DNA of 64,000 nt, taken from the NCBI GenBank assembly GCA_028023455.1, contig JAQFVV010000567.1, positions 250,001-314,000 on the forward strand, given 5' to 3'. Below are positions 1 through 12,339 of this stretch, piece by piece. The translations under genes and the position numbers were made by a program. Each line of letters opens with the position of its first letter. Position 1 is the stretch's first letter. This stretch comes from Epiperipatus broadwayi. Its lineage: Eukaryota > Onychophora > Udeonychophora > Euonychophora > Peripatidae. The notes beneath the pieces were generated by a model that did not search any database, was not told the origin of the DNA, and worked only from the letters and a program-made list of their open reading frames with translations.

Positions 1-3000
1 AAGGAATTTGTAAAGTAAAGTTAAGGAAAGTAAAATCTAAAACAAAGCTAATTGATTTTAGTTAGCTATTAACATTTTTATCAAACCCATTTCCAATCTG
101 GAAATTGGTTTGAATTTATTTTGGACAGTTATCTCATGACTGCATCTCTACTAACAATAAAAAAAAGTGTTTTGTAAATTAAGGATCAATTAGAGTCATG
201 AAGTCTAATTAAAATAAACATTCTTTGAGTGGCTAAAAACTGACATAAATAGGGCTAAAAATCTATTGTGTCAGAATTTGGTCAATTGTTGCTAGCTGAC
301 TTCAGGTCCATTCAATTTTTGAGGGGCCTAAGCCACCTTCCCCTCCATCTTCAACCTGACTCATACTGAGATGTAGCTCCTACCATTCAAGAGTGACTGT
401 GCCATCAAAGAATGCCACCTGCCACAGAAGATTCATCAATACTTCATAGAATCCTAAGGTAACCAGCCCAAAGACAGTATAATTGCATTAGCCAATTCTA
501 ATTTGTAATTTAATTTGTAAACTAATGTTGTTTTTTTGTTTAATTTAAAAAAAAAAAAAACTCGCTAATCGGCAAGTATGTTAATCTTTTGTATCAATTC
601 TCTACTATCTAAACTAATGTTAATGCCAAGTTTTTCATCCAACTCATGCTTCTTATTATTTTTATAATTTAGTGTGGTTATAATTTAATTTTAATGATAT
701 TTTTCACTTAATTTTATTTGTAAAATGCCAATCAAACCTAGTCTTATGAACTTCAATATCCTGCTGTGGAATAGAAGAAAGAGGGGGGGGGATTATTGAG
801 TTCTTGTTATTTATTTTTAAATATCTTGTAAGATTGGGTTTGTATTTTAAATGAATATCTGTTTTTTTTTTTTTAAATAAAAGGTTTTATCGTAAATATA
901 TACAAAATGTATAAATACTTTGCAATATGGGGGTGGATAGTGGTGTCCATTAATTTTATTAATTTCTTATTGATCATCATCACCAAAAGGCTGGCGACTT
1001 AAATCTATTTTGCAATCTGCACTTTTAAGTATGTGAATTTTAGTTTTTCTTTAATATGTTAAAATATTGATTCAAGAAGGGGGAGCAATGGACATTTCAT
1101 TAATTATAGTTTAACTTATGATAAATGACTTTAGCTTACATGGGTCATTATTTTAACATATCATTACATATTTGTTAAACCATTTAAGGCTTTACTTTAA
1201 TATTTAAATTCAATGACTTTATATTATTATGATACCATTGCTGGCATATGTTAAATTATTAATAAGCCACATAGGGCTTTGATCTGATTCACCTGTACTT
1301 CATTCCAGGGAATCATAATCCTCTTTGTTTGTCATTCTTCCCCAAGTATATATTTATATACTGCTTTGATTTGCCTGTACATCATTCCAGGGATTTAAAG
1401 CATCCCATATTTAATGTTCTTATTTGTGATAGAAGTCTGCGTCTACTTCTAGAACATGCAAGTTAGAATAGATGAAGCTCTGTATGAATGCACTGTGGTC
1501 TGGCTTATAGAAACTTCCTACCTACCTTTTTTTCTGTGCTACTCTAGCATAATGCTGGCATATACCACCTTTAAAAAACTGGTGAATGACCTTGTCCTGG
1601 CTAATTTGCCATTTCCTCTCGCTGATATTATGCTAGCACTGCCATTTCTTATAGTTAGTTTTCTAGCCTGTTTAGCAAAATAAATTGTAATGATATGTGA
1701 TAATAAAATGTTTTTCTCTTTGTAATATTTTCCGTTGGAGTTTAAATCCAACTTCGCATGAAGCTGCCCTCCTCTTTATTGAAATAAGCCATTCCTGTAA
1801 TTGTACAGTTTCACTATATTCTATCATTAAATGCCGAAAATGTAAAATAAATAATGTTTTAGTCTACTTATTGTCAAAATTTATTCTTATTTTAATTGCT
1901 ATAAATAAAGTCTCTAAATAAAAATAAACTTATGTATCAAATGCTAAGGGCATCATACTAAAATTGTATAATCAGCAAAACTCTATTGTATCTTATAAAT
2001 ATATTTTTTTCAAATGTATAATACATCCACCAAAACACTCAGATAAATCCATTTTTGTAACATTGAATAAAAGCCTATTTTTAAATATACGTTCACTATT
2101 GTAACTGCCACACTAAATTAATATTTGTTATAATATAAATAATTGAATCAAGTTTGTTAAATGCTTATAATGAAAATAAAATTTTAAAGGCGTGAAGTTG
2201 ATTATATATATATATATTGCACTGGACCCTTAATTTATTCTGACACAGAGGGCGCCACCAAATCACTATGTATCTGGAAAATTTATTTACTGTGATCATA
2301 ATGGATGATGATGATAGTTTGCACCGACTAAACTCAGGGAGAAACAAGAGATCTTAAAATTGTTTAGACAATTGAGAAATAAAAGCACCAAGACAAATGT
2401 CAGCCAAATTAAGTTTAAGCATATTAAAAAAAATTTTTATTTAAGAGAAAATAAATTGTGAAGTATATGTTTATGACACAAGAAATAGGGTTAGCTCAGG
2501 CATGTACCAGAAAGACTAAATGCAATGCTCTGGCAGCCCTACTGATTTTCTAATAACAAATTATAAGGGAGGAAGCAATTTCATTCAGCAGAGGATTCAC
2601 CCAAACATTGGTTTTCCCATTCAGATATTTAAACAATACATTCTTGAAACAAATCAATGAAACCAGTGCCGGCAAGCTTTTCAAGGTCCGAAAAATGTGT
2701 TGGGCCCACAAATGTCATATGCCGGTAGAAGCTGCACCTATTATTACATTTAAAATAAAGATGATTGATTTACCTCAAGAACAACTGAAAAATATGATTT
2801 AAAATGAAAGGAAAACAATTAAAACTGGCGAATCCCCAACCAAACAATAGACAAAAAACTACTCTAAGCATCATAATTAAAGGTCTCAATAGGAGACAAG
2901 TAAATCATTAGAAAAATGGTTACATCTGCTCCAGCAATTAGAGAAAATGAATTACAAATAATTATAATTAAGAATTAAATTTATGACACAAGTTTTGAGT

Positions 3001-3620
3001 ACACGCTCTGATAAATTTTTAAGCTATACGTAAATACAAAATAAATCTATCGGAGAGTGCACACGAGTACGAAAATATGAAAGCTATAAATACTTTAGCA
3101 GAATGAAAGTCTCTCTCACCTGTAATTTACAAAGGGATAAATATTATCTTTCTGCTGGCAACTTATAAAATTGCAAAAAAAAAACAATTCTAGTTTCCAC
3201 TTTAGGAACACTTGAAACTAAGAAATGAAATCCCTACCTGCGGAAGACTAGGAAAATAATGTCGCCAGCCAAAAGATTTTGGTGGTTTGCAAAAGCACAA
3301 ACACAGTATTTAAAATTAATTATGGGCTACTAAAATAATTACAGGTAAGCATTTAAAATATACACAACTGCTAAAGCATTCAGTAAAAGTTAGGCATAAA
3401 AATAGAAAAACCCACTCGTCACTCTCCAATAAACAAAAATTGAAAGCAAACTTGGAATCTTAAAACTAAGATTCCAAGACACACTACAAAATACAGGAAA
3501 ACACAATAAATATTAAGTATGAGGCTAAATATTGCTTAGGAATACAGATTTATAATTAGATTGAGCGGAGATTTAATGAAAAAAAATTTATCCTAGGGAG
3601 AATAAAAGAAAATATTACCT
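1..3620. other. AT-rich DNA without recognised genes
   Basis: No coding region, RNA gene or complete mobile element could be supported here. Poly-A/T runs and short dinucleotide tracts are frequent. A short local duplication is visible: the stretch around 1271-1312 (CCTGTACTTCATTCCAGGGA) recurs around 1361-1395 (CCTGTACATCATTCCAGGGA). A 75-codon hydrophobic reading frame at 1456-1683 has no recognised motif and overlaps an equally long frame on the other strand, so it is not called a gene. Confidence 0.5.
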
Positions 3621-3675
3621 TACGGTAACATACTCTTCAAGTAGACTGCACACTATTATTCTAGTTCATTTTCAG

Positions 3676-3903
3676 GTTCTTTGACAATGGCAAGGTAGAT
3701 GTAAAGAGGTTCCAGCTTCTTTTAGAAGTTTATGGCATTACTGGAGCAGATTTGGAAGTTAGGGATCCATCCTTTGTTAAGTTAGCATGCCATTCTGATG
3801 ATGACAACACATACAGTATTTGACATCTGCAAATTTTTTTTGAAGAAATTAAATGTCTGCTGCTACCAAAACTCTGGATCTCAACAGGCTGCAATCAAAG
3901 TAG
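3676..3903 (+). pseudogene. Exon-like block, possible EF-hand pair, interrupted by a stop
   Basis: A pyrimidine-rich tract ending in TTTTCAG lies just before 3676, and a donor-like AG|GTAAAAG lies at 3903/3904. The 228 bases between read in one frame as 76 codons with a single TGA at 3821-3823. The translation begins FFDNGKVDVKRFQLLLEVYG and, after a linker, reads CHSDDDNTYSI, stop, HLQIFFEEIK. Both halves resemble the loop plus exiting helix of an EF-hand: Asp/Asn-rich loop, Gly-Lys-Val-Asp or Tyr-Ser-Ile, then hydrophobic Phe/Leu positions. This is a pattern-level resemblance, not a family assignment. The stop sits inside the second putative loop, so this is either a decayed exon, a poison exon or a chance frame. 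No neighbouring exon was recognised. Confidence 0.35.
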
Positions 3904-3909
3904 GTAAAA

Positions 3910-6110
3910 GAATTCTGAGTTTCACTTGGGAAACAGCTTGTTTAGTCAAGAATAAGTAACTACTCCAAATTAGTGGCACTATTTATACCTCTTACATTTC
4001 CCGTGAAACACTTTCCTTGTTGTTGAATTCTATGTCTAAGGTAGGGCAAATATTAATCTCCAGCTCAATCTAATCTAAGAATTCTACCTAGGGATTATTG
4101 AAATGAAAACAACTACATAAAATCACATCTCTGCTTTTAGAATGAACTTTAAAATGATTAATACAAAAGCAACAGGAATGTAATTAGCAAGCTTGCCTGT
4201 TTTTAATCTAATTGATTAAGAAAAAGTAAAAACAAGCAGTATCAGAAAACTATTTTAAAATAAATCAATAAACATTAGAATGATCCATTTTACATATAAA
4301 CACGTGAATATTTTGATACACGTACAATTTAAACATTAAACGTTTAATAAAAATTAAAAGTTTAATAATTTTTTTTTTGTAATAACACCATTGAATCGGA
4401 CATCAATCCGGTTCAATATATATATAAAACTCATCTTGAATTTTATCCAAATAAATATTTATATTTTAAACTTTAATCCAGTTGTTCGAATCTCATTAAT
4501 ATATTTATCTTATGCTTTTTTTACTTATATCTCAGGTTCACTCAATCTCTCATCATCATCACCAGTTGAGTTCTCATGTAAAATGTTGTAGCACCTGGTC
4601 GGGGAATGGGCAAATAGGTTAGAATTTATGATTGCTGCTTACCTGTGTATCTCAGGCATGATTGGATTCAGGAAACTTTTGCTTAGATTTTAAATCTTGT
4701 TGGATGAACATACATTTTTGACTGGTACAATATATATTTCTAAAATTAAGTTTTAGTTAAGATTTCCTTTTTCTTTAACTTAAATGAAAAGAGATATTTT
4801 TTAATTATTTGAAAATCAATTACTTTTAACTTTCGCCATAAAACTATGAATTAATTGTTTTTTAGCAACTTTTTTTTTAAAACACAAAAAACTCTTCAAA
4901 CTTCTTTTATTAAACTTTTAACAAATAACCCTTTAAACTTTTATAGATTTTTTTTAACTAACTGGATTTTGTTTTAAACTAATAATAATACAAACTCTTT
5001 AAATTTTTACAATTTTAATTATCTTAAATGAAATGTTTTTCTTTGCCCCCAATTCAATTATTTACGGGCAACAAATTGATTTTATTATTCATTATCAATT
5101 TTAAATTTTATGTTGTTTATGTGCTTGTTTATTTCAAGAATTTTAGGCAACAATTATTATATGTATAGATAAGATATTGGTACAATATAGTGTAATGGAC
5201 GGTCCACTTTGCCTGGATTCGCACTTGCCCACACACCAGATGGGAATATAACTTGCAGACTGTGATACTATGCAGATGTAGCAATTTGGAGACTATGACT
5301 TAATGTGCCCTAATTTATTGCCCCTGATGACACAGTCTGCAGAGACCTACCAGGCTTGGAAGGGGAAAAAGTTGCATCTAACTATGGTCGGACTTTGGGT
5401 CTTTGGGTAGAATGCTAATGAAAACCTGATGAAATGCTTAACCAATGTATGCATGCACTTTAATTGACTAGCTCTATCCCTATTTAATAATATCAATGCA
5501 GTTTAGGTTAGTTAATCCACTTTCACCCCTTTCCAATTCCGTTATGCCCTAATATTCCAGCCCAGAGAGAATATTGCTTTTGACTCCCTTAACATATATG
5601 AACAGATACATGCAACAACTCCTGCATCTATATATAGGTTACAACTAGTATTTATTATATTTGTTTTACTTTACAACTTTTATATGACAAGAAAAATAGA
5701 TGTGTGTGCATGTATAATTGTTTATAAACTGTGGAATGTCAGGACAACTAAATAAACCAGAGACTGGAATAATAAAACTCTTAAACATTTGACTATAAAT
5801 TAATATTCAATTTTAAATTTAATATATATATATATATATTCATTACAGTTTATTAATCAAATAGTTTATATATATATATATATACAATATTACTTTCTAA
5901 AATATTGGTCGTATTAAATTTATTATAAAATAATAATTTACTGTGCATTCCCTAATTCAAACTAAATAAATATATATGTGTTGTATATGTATATATATAA
6001 TAATAATAAACAAATAATCTTCCCATTATTAATGCAAGTTTCAAATGGATTGGGATCAATACGTAGGCCGATCTTGTTAGGAATATTTGCATTGTAAGCT
6101 ACCCTTTACA
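3910..6110. other. AT-rich DNA, no genes recognised
   Basis: Nothing codes convincingly in this stretch. It holds short (AT)n tracts at about 5821-5840 and 5866-5884. A slightly less AT-rich patch at about 5200-5400 contains a lone CTGATGA, but it lacks the other hammerhead elements. Confidence 0.5.
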
Positions 6111-6112
6111 AT

Positions 6113-7000
6113 AGAGTTCGCAAAACGAACTCTTAACAAGCTTTATAGAATACCCCCAACATCAGACTAGTTTCTGCTACTGGTGTCCTCAGTGATGTTT
6201 AGGGTATTCAATCATTAGATTAAAAATACCAGGACAAACCCAGCACTTTATCTAATGTATAACTATTAAGTAGAAACTCTGAAATTTTCAGACATCCATA
6301 TGTTTTGGAATCCAGCTATCTAACTTAAATAGCCATATGGGACTGAATTACATTCTAATACACCATATATTAATAGCTTTAGCAATATAAAATGCCAAAG
6401 TCATCATAGCAAAAACTAAAATTACAAAAAAAATCAAGTCAGTTGTTACATGACCTAATTTAATAAGCATGTGTTTACAAATGTTATATATAGAGCTCAC
6501 AAAACAAACTCTTAATGAGCATTGTATAATAACCCCAAACTCAGACTGGTTTCAAAGCTTATTAAGAGTTTGTTTTGTGAGATCTATATATAGCATTTTT
6601 AAACACAAGATTATTAAATTAGATCATATGACATATGACTTGATTTTTTTGTAATTTTATTTTTTGCTATGATGGTTTTGGCGATTTTATATTGCTAAAG
6701 CTATTAATATATGATGTATCTGAACTTAGTTCTCTTCTATATGGCTCTTTAAGTTAGATAACTGGATTGGAAGACATATGGATGTCTGAAAATTTTAGAG
6801 TTTCTACTGAATAGTTTTAGATAAAGTGCTGGGCTTGCCCTGGTATTTTTAATCAAATGATTGAATATCCTAGCACATCCTCATTTTTAATCAAATGATT
6901 GAATATCCTAGCTCTTCACTGAGAATGCCAGTAGCAGAAACTGGTCCAAGGTTGGGGGTATGTCTACAAAGCTTATTAAGAGTTTGTTTTGTGAGCTCTA
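6113..7000. repeat. Long imperfect inverted repeat with bordering motif
   Basis: The left part (6113-6520) is matched in reverse complement by the right part (6556-7000) around a spacer of about 35 bases. A bordering motif close to AGAGTTTGTTTTGTGAGCTC appears four times: as reverse complement near 6113-6143 and 6491-6520, and forward near 6560-6590 and 6970-7000. The spacer (around 6521-6550) repeats sequence found just inside the outer left motif, so the structure is best read as units placed head to head with a partial tandem copy between them. The right arm carries an internal tandem duplication of about 37 bp at 6846-6915. No protein is encoded. Confidence 0.8.
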
Positions 7001-7445
7001 TATATAACATTTGTAAACACAAGCTTATTAAATTAGGTCATGTGATATCTGACTTAATTTTTTTGTAACAAATGAATGTGTAAATTTTTCAACATTATAT
7101 ACATTTTTAAAATGTTATAGTTTTATTTCCATTTATATTATATTTCTGCAATCTCTCTCTTTTTCTTTATATATATATATAATATAAAAATAAAATGTCC
7201 GTTAATTAAAACAAAATTGTAATTACAATAAAAATAATAATAATAATGGTAACAAACTATTCTAAACAATCCTTAAATTTGCAAAAGTACTCTCGGTTAA
7301 TTTTTTGAACCTGTTTCAACTGCCATTAAAATTCAAAATAAGAAAAGAAAACAAAGTGGAAGCAAACGTCATCAATTCAAATTCCACTAATCTTATATTT
7401 TAATGTTAGCCGATTGCCTATTTATTATATGCATTTTATTCCTAT

Positions 7446-9283
7446 TTATAAAAATTGCCTCCTTAATTTTTTTTTATTATGGTTTCTCTCTTCATGAAGA
7501 ATTTTCACATTTTCAAAATCAAATTTAAATTTATATTTACATGTTTTTTCATGATCAAAGAAAACTGAAGGAGAAATTAAATCACCATTATTTTTACTTT
7601 TTGAACATTTATATAACAATTCATGCTCCCTCAATCTCTTCTCAATAGTGCATCTAGATTAACCTATATATGATAGCATACAATCACAAAAATTGATATA
7701 TGACATTACTTTTTGCTTGACAGGTATAACATCCTTAGAATTTTTGACTAATTTATTAATATTGTTTGGAACATAGAATGAAACATTAAACACATTCTTA
7801 TTATATATCCCTAAAAAATTTCACTTGTGGATTTAAAATAAATGGAATAGATATCCATTGTTTACTATTAATCTTCATTTCCTTTAAATTATTATAGTTT
7901 TTTTTTTTTAAATTGACATAAAGTATTGCTTATTTATTCCATTTTATAACCAGCATCAAGCGATTCCTTGGCAAATATCTCAATATTTTTCCGTTTATCA
8001 CTTTTGTAATGACATAATTTTTTATTCCAAAACAAAAAAGATCTAAAACTTGCCATCTTATGCAACATTGGTACTTTTGATTTACAATTTATATATCCCC
8101 TTTTTTGCAATGGCTTAATTATTAATTTATAATTTAATATACTGTTATCTCTTGTAATCATTAAATCTAAATATTTAATATTTTGTCCTGTTCCTTTTCA
8201 ATAGTCCATTTCAAGCCATTTAACTTATTTAATTCATCTACAAGCAAATTTATAGTATTATTATTTGCACAAACAAAAACATCATCCACATATCTTTTGT
8301 AAATTTTAATAGCTCCAAAAGTACACATATTTAAAATACTACTCTTGTATGTAGATAAAACAAAATTGCAAACTTGTGCAACTACAGGCAGACCCAAGGA
8401 CCAACCTTTAGACATTTTATAATATTTACCTTCAAAAGATGCCACAATGTTATCATTAAAAAATTTTAAAGAATCAACAATAAACTTTATCACATATTTA
8501 CAAATAATTTTATTTTTTAATGCATGTTCAATTATTTTTATGGAATTCATTCTGTCAATAGATCCATGCATTTCTGTAACATTCAATGAAGCAATAACAT
8601 CATTTTCATCAATCATCAAATTTTTAATACTATTTACAAAGTCAAACGATGAAGCAATAATATTTTCTCCAAATCCTAAAAAATCTTGTACAAGCTTACC
8701 AAGATATTTAGAAGTCTGATACATGAATGAACCACTAAAATTTATCATAACTTACAAAGGATTACCTTCTTTATGTAATTTTATGTTTGCAAAAAATATG
8801 AAGACATACAGCACAAGAAGAATATATCATATAGTATGCATTATTACTTAAAATTTTATTTTTCGCACTTTTTAAAATATTGTTAATAAATTTTATTTTT
8901 TTACCATCCATATTATATTCTTCAATCAAAAAGAAACCAAGTTTCTCCATTTGACTTTAACTTTATCAATATATTGACATTTCATCATCAAACACATATG
9001 CAGCCCATTATCCTCTTTCAAACAAATCATATTATCATTCTTCAATTTCCATTTAAATTCCAAAATAGCCAATTTCCATGATTTATCATAAAGTATTGTA
9101 TTAAATTTATTACAATTAATTTTCTTAATGATATCTTCAGTAAAATGATCATTTCCAGGAATCATATCAAATGAATTTTGAACAGCTGCAATTAATTCCC
9201 AATTATAATCATTCCAATTACCACCGATGTATTTAGCTCCATAATTTAAAATGTATTTGTCAATCAAATATATCTTATTATTA
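7446..9283 (-). pseudogene. Penelope-like retroelement copy A (RT and GIY-YIG), decayed
   Basis: Read on the minus strand, this encodes pieces of a Penelope-like element polyprotein, a reverse transcriptase with a C-terminal GIY-YIG nuclease. The order is an N-terminal part (8926-9267), an RT core (8167-8748), a thumb-like part (7934-8161) and the end of a GIY-YIG-type region (7446-7634). The RT core shows FMYQTSKYLGKLV, SLGLPV and the catalytic YVDDVFVC (YxDD). The last piece has a REHELLYK helix and a long FDFENVKILHEE stretch typical of PLE nuclease ends. The 8926-9267 and 8167-8748 pieces share a frame; the others are shifted, so at least two frameshifts plus stops make it inactive. A second copy lies head to head at 9284. 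The family assignment rests on the RT motif plus the nuclease tail. Confidence 0.75.
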
Positions 9284-9990
9284 TTTTTGCAAACATAAAA
9301 TTACATAAAGAAGGTAATCCTTTGCAAGTGATGATAGATTTTATTGGTTCATTCATGTATCAGACTTCTAAATATCTTGGTAAGCTTTTACAAGATTTTT
9401 TTAGGATTTGGAGAAAATATTATTGCTTCATCGTTTGACTTTGTAAATAGTATTAAAAATTTAGTGATTGATGAGAATGATGTTATTGCTTCATTGGATG
9501 GAGCAGAAATGTATGGATCTATTGACAGAATGAATTCCATAAAAATAATTGAACATATATTAAAAAGTAAAAGTATTTGTAAATATATAATAAAGTTTAT
9601 TGTTGATTCTTTAACATTTTTTAATGATAACATTGTGGCATCTTTTGAAGGTCAATATTATAAAATGTCTAAAGTTTGGCCCATAGGTCTGCCTGTAGTT
9701 GCACGCGTTTGCAATTTTGTTTTATCTACATATAAGAGTAGTATTTTAAATATGTGTACTTTTGGAGATAGTAAAATTTACAAAAGATATGTGGATGATG
9801 TTTTTGTTTGTGCAAATAATAATACTATAAATTTTCTTGTAGAGGAATTAAATAAGTTAAATGGCTTGAAATGGATTATTGAAAAGGAACAGGACAAAAA
9901 TATTAAATATTTAGATTTAAATATTACAAGAGATAACAGTATATTAAATTATAAAATAATAATAAAAACTAAAGCAATGTTAAATAATTT
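9284..9990 (+). pseudogene. Penelope-like retroelement copy B, truncated RT
   Basis: This is a second copy of the same RT core on the opposite strand. Similarity to copy A starts near TTTTTGCAAACATAAAATTA at about 9284 and continues through the YVDDVFVCANNN catalytic segment (about 9787-9820) to roughly 9970, where it runs into an (AT)n palindrome. Relative to copy A there is an extra T in the run near 9398, which shifts the frame just after the LGKLLQDF segment; the downstream frame is then open to about 10039. The N-terminal and nuclease parts are absent. A and B differ at many scattered positions, so they are not a recent duplication. Inverted and truncated neighbouring copies are a known habit of Penelope-like elements. 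Confidence 0.75.
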
Positions 9991-9999
9991 ATTTCTCAA

Positions 10000-10038
<39 letters not shown>

Positions 10039-10082
10039 AGAAATAAATTATAGCTATATATATATATATATATATATAGCTG
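9984..10082. repeat. Two (AT)n-centred palindromes
   Basis: The 17-base arm at 9984-10000 (ATAATTTATTTCTCAAA) is matched by its reverse complement at 10035-10051 across an (AT)n core. Directly after it, TAGC/GCTA-type ends at about 10051-10082 flank a second (AT)n core. The first palindrome marks the truncation point of PLE copy B. Confidence 0.85.
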
Positions 10083-12029
10083 GTAGAAAGGAATCAACAG
10101 TCAACAATTTTTTTTATCATTATATTTGTGTGTAATTACTGTTTTGTCTTTTAAAAAAAAGTTTTGTCCTTTTGAAATTTTTATATATAATCAATTTGTG
10201 TAACATAATTACTAACACTAAGTAAATTCTTTTTTTTATTTTAATGTTTTTATTTTTTGAGGAAGTTTACTGATATGTAACGGTATATAAATATGCCGTT
10301 ACATTAATTTAAAATGAAAAATAAATTTATTAGAAACTAAAAGCTAAAAAAATTAAAGTGTTGTTCAATATATATATATATTTGCACAGATGCAAAACTT
10401 TAAAAATTATTTCTTTTTTAAATTAAAAAAAAAAGGTATTTGAACGTACTTTTTTAGAAAAAAGTATAAGAAAAAGATAAAATATTTTTGTAAATGGAAA
10501 TGATTGTTTTATAAATTAATTGAAAAGCAAACTAGCCCTTGGGGCTCTTATAGAAAAAAGATCAGTTTAAAGATATAGATAAGAGAACAAAAGAATTATC
10601 TTGACCAATGGAAGCACCAAGCCTCAGCATGGACCAAAAAGAGACTAGGATTAGTGACGTCTTGTTCGTTGAGTCCAGAGGATCATTATAAAAGGAAAAC
10701 AATTCAAATTAAAACAGTTCCTGAATTCCAACTTGATTTTGTGAGAGGCATGATAAGACACACTTGTCACCCTCTCTCACTTATTTAAAAATGAAGCGAC
10801 TGTAATACCAGGATTGAACCAGCTAAAGCCACCTCCAGAACAACAGACCAGTCTTCCATGAACATCTTTGCAGGAATTGGCAGCAGGAACCAGGATTTCT
10901 TCTACTGTAATACATAAACTACAAAATGTAAAAATAATTAAGAACTTTCGTTCAAACTTTTAACATTCAGAGCCTAAATTATAAAATGAACTCTTATCTG
11001 ACTTTCAAATTTTCAAATTGATAATTAATGTTTAAATTTTAAATATTTAACTTTGCTAAAAATCATTTCCATTTTTATTTTTTTTATTAATATTGTATAA
11101 ATTACTAAATGCATTAAATTTAAGTTGGGCATAGACACTTGCATAGATTCATTCACGTTTAACTATGTTTTTGTTTTTATATTTGATTAAAATATATAGA
11201 CATTCGGTAAATAATGATATCTTAGGTTGAATATCTAAAATGTATTTATTCAGATGTCTTTTAGGTTATTGGTGTCAATGTGGCACCTTATAATGAATGC
11301 TATTGGGTTTCTTGTGAATTCCCTCTGCAATTACATCAATGACTTTATATTTTGATCATTTATGTTTATTTTGAAATGTTTTTGAGCATGTAATCTATGT
11401 AGTCGATCTATACTCAACATTAAAAAAAAAACTTTCATAAAATTCATCTGTGTGAAATTATATAAATGTTAAACTTAAGTCGGGCGTGAATGGCTATATA
11501 GATTTGTAAAATTATATTAATTAGGGGAGGGTAATCTGAGATTATTTGTTTCATAGTTAAATTATGTCAATGGATTGGATATATTGGTGTAATTAGTATA
11601 TGTAGTACAAGATTCACTATATGCAGAATCACAGTATACGCTGCACACCCCCTGTTTGCCTATGGAATGGGATAGTAAGATGGAAGATGCAGTCTCTTCC
11701 TATGGAGTTTTTTTTATTGTCTTCTCTAACAATGCTGTTCAGATGTACATTCCTGACAATACGGTATTTTTTGTGCTGTCATATTTTCATGCTACATTGA
11801 ATACATCAATGTATCAGATGGACTGATGCCGGTTTGACTGTGAACTTTTGGCCTAAGTTAAATAAGGATAGAATATTTTCTTTTCAAATGCAAATCTATG
11901 TAGTTTATTCATACTCGACAATCTTAAAATAAATATAAAATTCTTCTGTGTGGATGATTTTAAAATTTAAAATAATAATTTAAATTAAAGAATATTAAAA
12001 TCTAAAATAACAAATGTTATTCCTCAAAT
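10083..12029. other. AT-rich DNA, no supported genes
   Basis: A short hairpin at about 10275-10305 pairs ATGTAACGG with CCGTTACAT around a 12-base AT loop. A less AT-rich patch at about 11588-11826 keeps one frame open for almost 80 codons (including MEWDSKMEDAVSSYG), but no motif or splice context supports it as a gene. Confidence 0.45.
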
Positions 12030-12330
12030 TTTAAAATGATTATATATATGTGTAAATAAATGTTGTTTGTGTGTTAATTACTGGCAGTGGCTTTTATTAT
12101 TTTTATATTTAAGATACAAATTAAACAAGTTATATATTATTATCTCTGCATCTCCACTGAGCTAATGACTTGGGCTAATGGTCAGAGAAAAATACATATA
12201 TAAAAGTTTAACAGCGCATATCTTCCTACTCTATAAATTTTCTAGATTCAAATGCCTAGATGGGAACCTTGTAGTGCAGATATGGTAAGACTGCAAGCTT
12301 CAATTCTCCCCAACTGTTATAATATATATA
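12030..12330 (+). repeat. Dispersed repeat R2, copy 1
   Basis: This stretch matches 22690-22960 in the same orientation. Shared blocks include ACTG(G)CAGTGGCTT, GAGCTA(A/G)TGACT(T)GGG, TATAAATTTTC(T/C)AG(A/G)TTCAAA and a GCAGATA block. Both copies start after a TATATATGTG tract and end in (AT)n. The GAGCTAATGACTTGGG and GATTCAAATGCC blocks resemble RNA polymerase III A and B boxes about 80 bp apart, so a tRNA-related SINE is possible but unproven. Confidence 0.6.
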
Positions 12331-12339
12331 TATAGTAAC

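Noticed and set aside
1456-1683. 75-codon hydrophobic open frame
   Set aside because: No motif or splice evidence, and an equally long frame overlaps it on the other strand.
5320-5345. CTGATGA near 5326 as a hammerhead
   Set aside because: No GAAA at the right distance, no stem I partner and no hairpin for stem II.
8447-8719. 90-codon plus-strand frame across PLE copy A
   Set aside because: It is the antisense shadow of the RT core; the matching shadow occurs opposite copy B.
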